Assembly (NCBI RefSeq): GCF_030929555.1 | Contig: NZ_JAVFVT010000032.1 | Coordinates: 1-64,000, forward strand | From: Paenibacillus sp. LHD-117 | GTDB taxonomy: Bacteria > Bacillota > Bacilli > Paenibacillales > Paenibacillaceae | Reading direction: 5' to 3' | Length of the DNA stretch: 64,000 nt | Shown here: one piece after another, positions 63,701 to 64,000 of the stretch | How positions within the stretch are numbered: the stretch's first letter is position 1 | How the letters are laid out: every line of letters begins with the position of its first letter | The notes under the pieces: generated by a model | Databases searched by the model: none | Told to the model about the DNA's origin: nothing | Seen by the model: only the letters and a program-made list of their open reading frames with translations | Program-made: the position numbers and the translations under genes

Positions 63701-64000
63701 TGAAGGAACGGTCGCAGAAACTTCGATACGAGCCGCTGCAGCTGTGCGCGTTACGAATGAGAGCTCGCCGGTAAACATTATGCTGCGCAAACAAGGCTCG
63801 GTGTTTCCGAAGCTGGAAGCCACGTATACAGGCTCGGGAGATAATCTGAACCATATCAATGACGGCATAAAAAGCTACAATAACAGCCCGCAAAATCGTT
63901 GGACCAACTGGACGACTTCTCCTCGAGATGCGGGAGACACCATAACGGTTGATTTCGGCAAGGCTTATGCCATCAATAACTTGGATTTGTTCGTCTTTAC
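60720..64000 (+). CDS. Secreted GH2 beta-galactosidase (partial, cut by window end)
   Basis: At least 1093 residues are visible and the frame is still open at the window edge. Order: signal peptide (about 1-35), GH2 sugar-binding domain (about 50-215), Ig-like domain, catalytic barrel (about 325-630), further Ig-like and Big_4-like bacterial modules, and the start of an F5/8 type C (CBM32) module. The acid/base is Glu458 in WSLGNEIYD and the nucleophile Glu543 in YGAETSSATRSRG. AGGAGGAG precedes ATG 60720; ATG 60723 is equally possible. It would remove beta-galactose from mucin chains. By analogy with its neighbours it may end in cohesin and dockerin, but that part lies outside the window. 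Confidence 0.9.
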   Translation, partial: MMNDRWIKKNTAMSVMAALLLTTFAWPAAAAQQAPASAPAATFMAESEVISTSEARRISFNDNWRFQRETNGSIAGAQAPGFDDSGWRELKLPHDWSIELDFNPNSPATHEGGFLDGGIGWYRKTFTLPESMAGQSISIDFDGVYMNSSTYLNGQLLGTYPYGYNAFSYDISNLVYTDGRENVIAVKVNNTQPSSRWYSGSGIYRNVYLTTANPIHVARYGTFVTTPNLEEAYAEGRADVDIQTKVANDSGQPAEIKVKSTIYDEAGAEVASAESDAQTVTADAVAVFDDETVIENPTLWSLDNTHRYKLVTEVIAQGQTVDTYETLFGARYFEFDSNEGFSLNGEYMKLHGASMHHDLGALGAATNEWAVERQMQIMKDMGVNAIRVTHNPASPELLEAANELGLLVVEEAFDAWKQGKKTYDYSRYFATWAEHDVKEMVDRGKNEPSIIMWSLGNEIYDTTSASGVETARSLIQWVKEIDTTRPTTIGEDKTRGDKVNVTPINSYVKQIFDLVDIVGLNYSENNYAGYHNQNPNWIIYGAETSSATRSRGVYTHPYTYNQSTKYADLQQSSYDNDYVGWGRTAEDAWKRDRDLKHVAGQFIWTGFDYIGEPTPYYSTFPSKSSYFGAVDTAGFPKDIFYYYQSQWKEEPMVHLLPHWNWKAGESVRVLAYTNAHQVELFLNGTSLGERRYQNKTTAWGKSYKETADGKTYLEWAVPFTAGKLEAVAKDDAGNIIARDEVVTAGAPAAVRLTADRQVVAADGTDLSFITVDVVDRDGNIVPNADHLVNFTLSGEGELAGVDNGNAASIERYKDTKRKVFNGKALAILQSNTSAGEMTLTASAAGLGGDTIRVFTVPASDSDEPTVAGYELISVTTEVNEAPVLPAAVDVYYSDSSVISKNVTWSAIEPSRYASIGKFTVQGTVEGMTEKVVATVTVLGVVAVKTTAVVTKTGIIPVLPKQVSLLYSDDSTRDVAVEWDPIRAEQVASEGSFTVEGTVAETSIRAAAAVRVTNESSPVNIMLRKQGSVFPKLEATYTGSGDNLNHINDGIKSYNNSPQNRWTNWTTSPRDAGDTITVDFGKAYAINNLDLFVF

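Overview
The window looks like a chromosomal segment of a Gram-positive, moderately GC-rich Paenibacillaceae-type bacterium (Paenibacillus/Cohnella-like). The signs are strong AGGAGG ribosome sites, YesM/YesN two-component pairs beside sugar ABC importers that lack an ATPase gene, an S-layer-homology (SLH) surface protein, PrsA-like foldases and CcpA cre-like sites. Nearly all genes serve capture and depolymerisation of host-type, mucin-like glycans, so this is in effect a Gram-positive polysaccharide-utilisation island.

Layout. 1-114: end of an IS element reading leftwards. 154-7117: two-component system (minus strand), diverging from a solute-binding lipoprotein and two permeases. 7208-11312: operator-like repeat, 31-codon GH35 remnant, sulfatase, GH29 fucosidase, AraC regulator. 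11460-11770: remnant of a YesN-type regulator. 11846-21893: three large secreted proteins (CBM40/SGNH esterase, GH33 sialidase, clan GH-D enzyme), each ending in cohesin plus dockerin. 21959-25167: a second two-component system (minus strand). 25378-28437: beta-helix enzyme (GH136-like) and a PrsA/SurA-like foldase. 28557-31079: GH20 pseudogene split by a TnpB element, with its barrel deleted. 31125-36325: second sulfatase and a second ABC importer. 36559-41474: histidine kinase, sensor-like solute-binding protein and response regulator. 41672-42679: a cohesin-SLH anchor protein. 42801-64000: GH101, GH20, GH31 and GH29 enzymes, the first four each ending in cohesin-dockerin, then a GH2 beta-galactosidase cut by the window edge.

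How the parts fit. Together the enzymes could take apart a sialylated, O-acetylated, sulfated, fucosylated mucin O-glycan: esterase and sialidase, sulfatases and fucosidases, GH2 galactosidase and GH20 hexosaminidase, a possible lacto-N-biosidase, then GH101 endo-GalNAcase and GH31/GH-D alpha-GalNAc/Gal-ases on the core. Two importers would bring in products, and several two-component systems plus CcpA would sense them.

The most interesting feature is the assembly system. At least seven secreted proteins each carry both a cohesin and a type-I-like dockerin at the C-terminus, with nearly invariant dockerin loops. A separate small protein carries one divergent cohesin fused to SLH repeats. This suggests a cellulosome-like but scaffold-free surface complex for mucin degradation, in which enzymes could chain to one another and to the S-layer anchor. 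Domain calls come from reading the translated sequence. Domain borders are approximate, and binding between modules is inferred.
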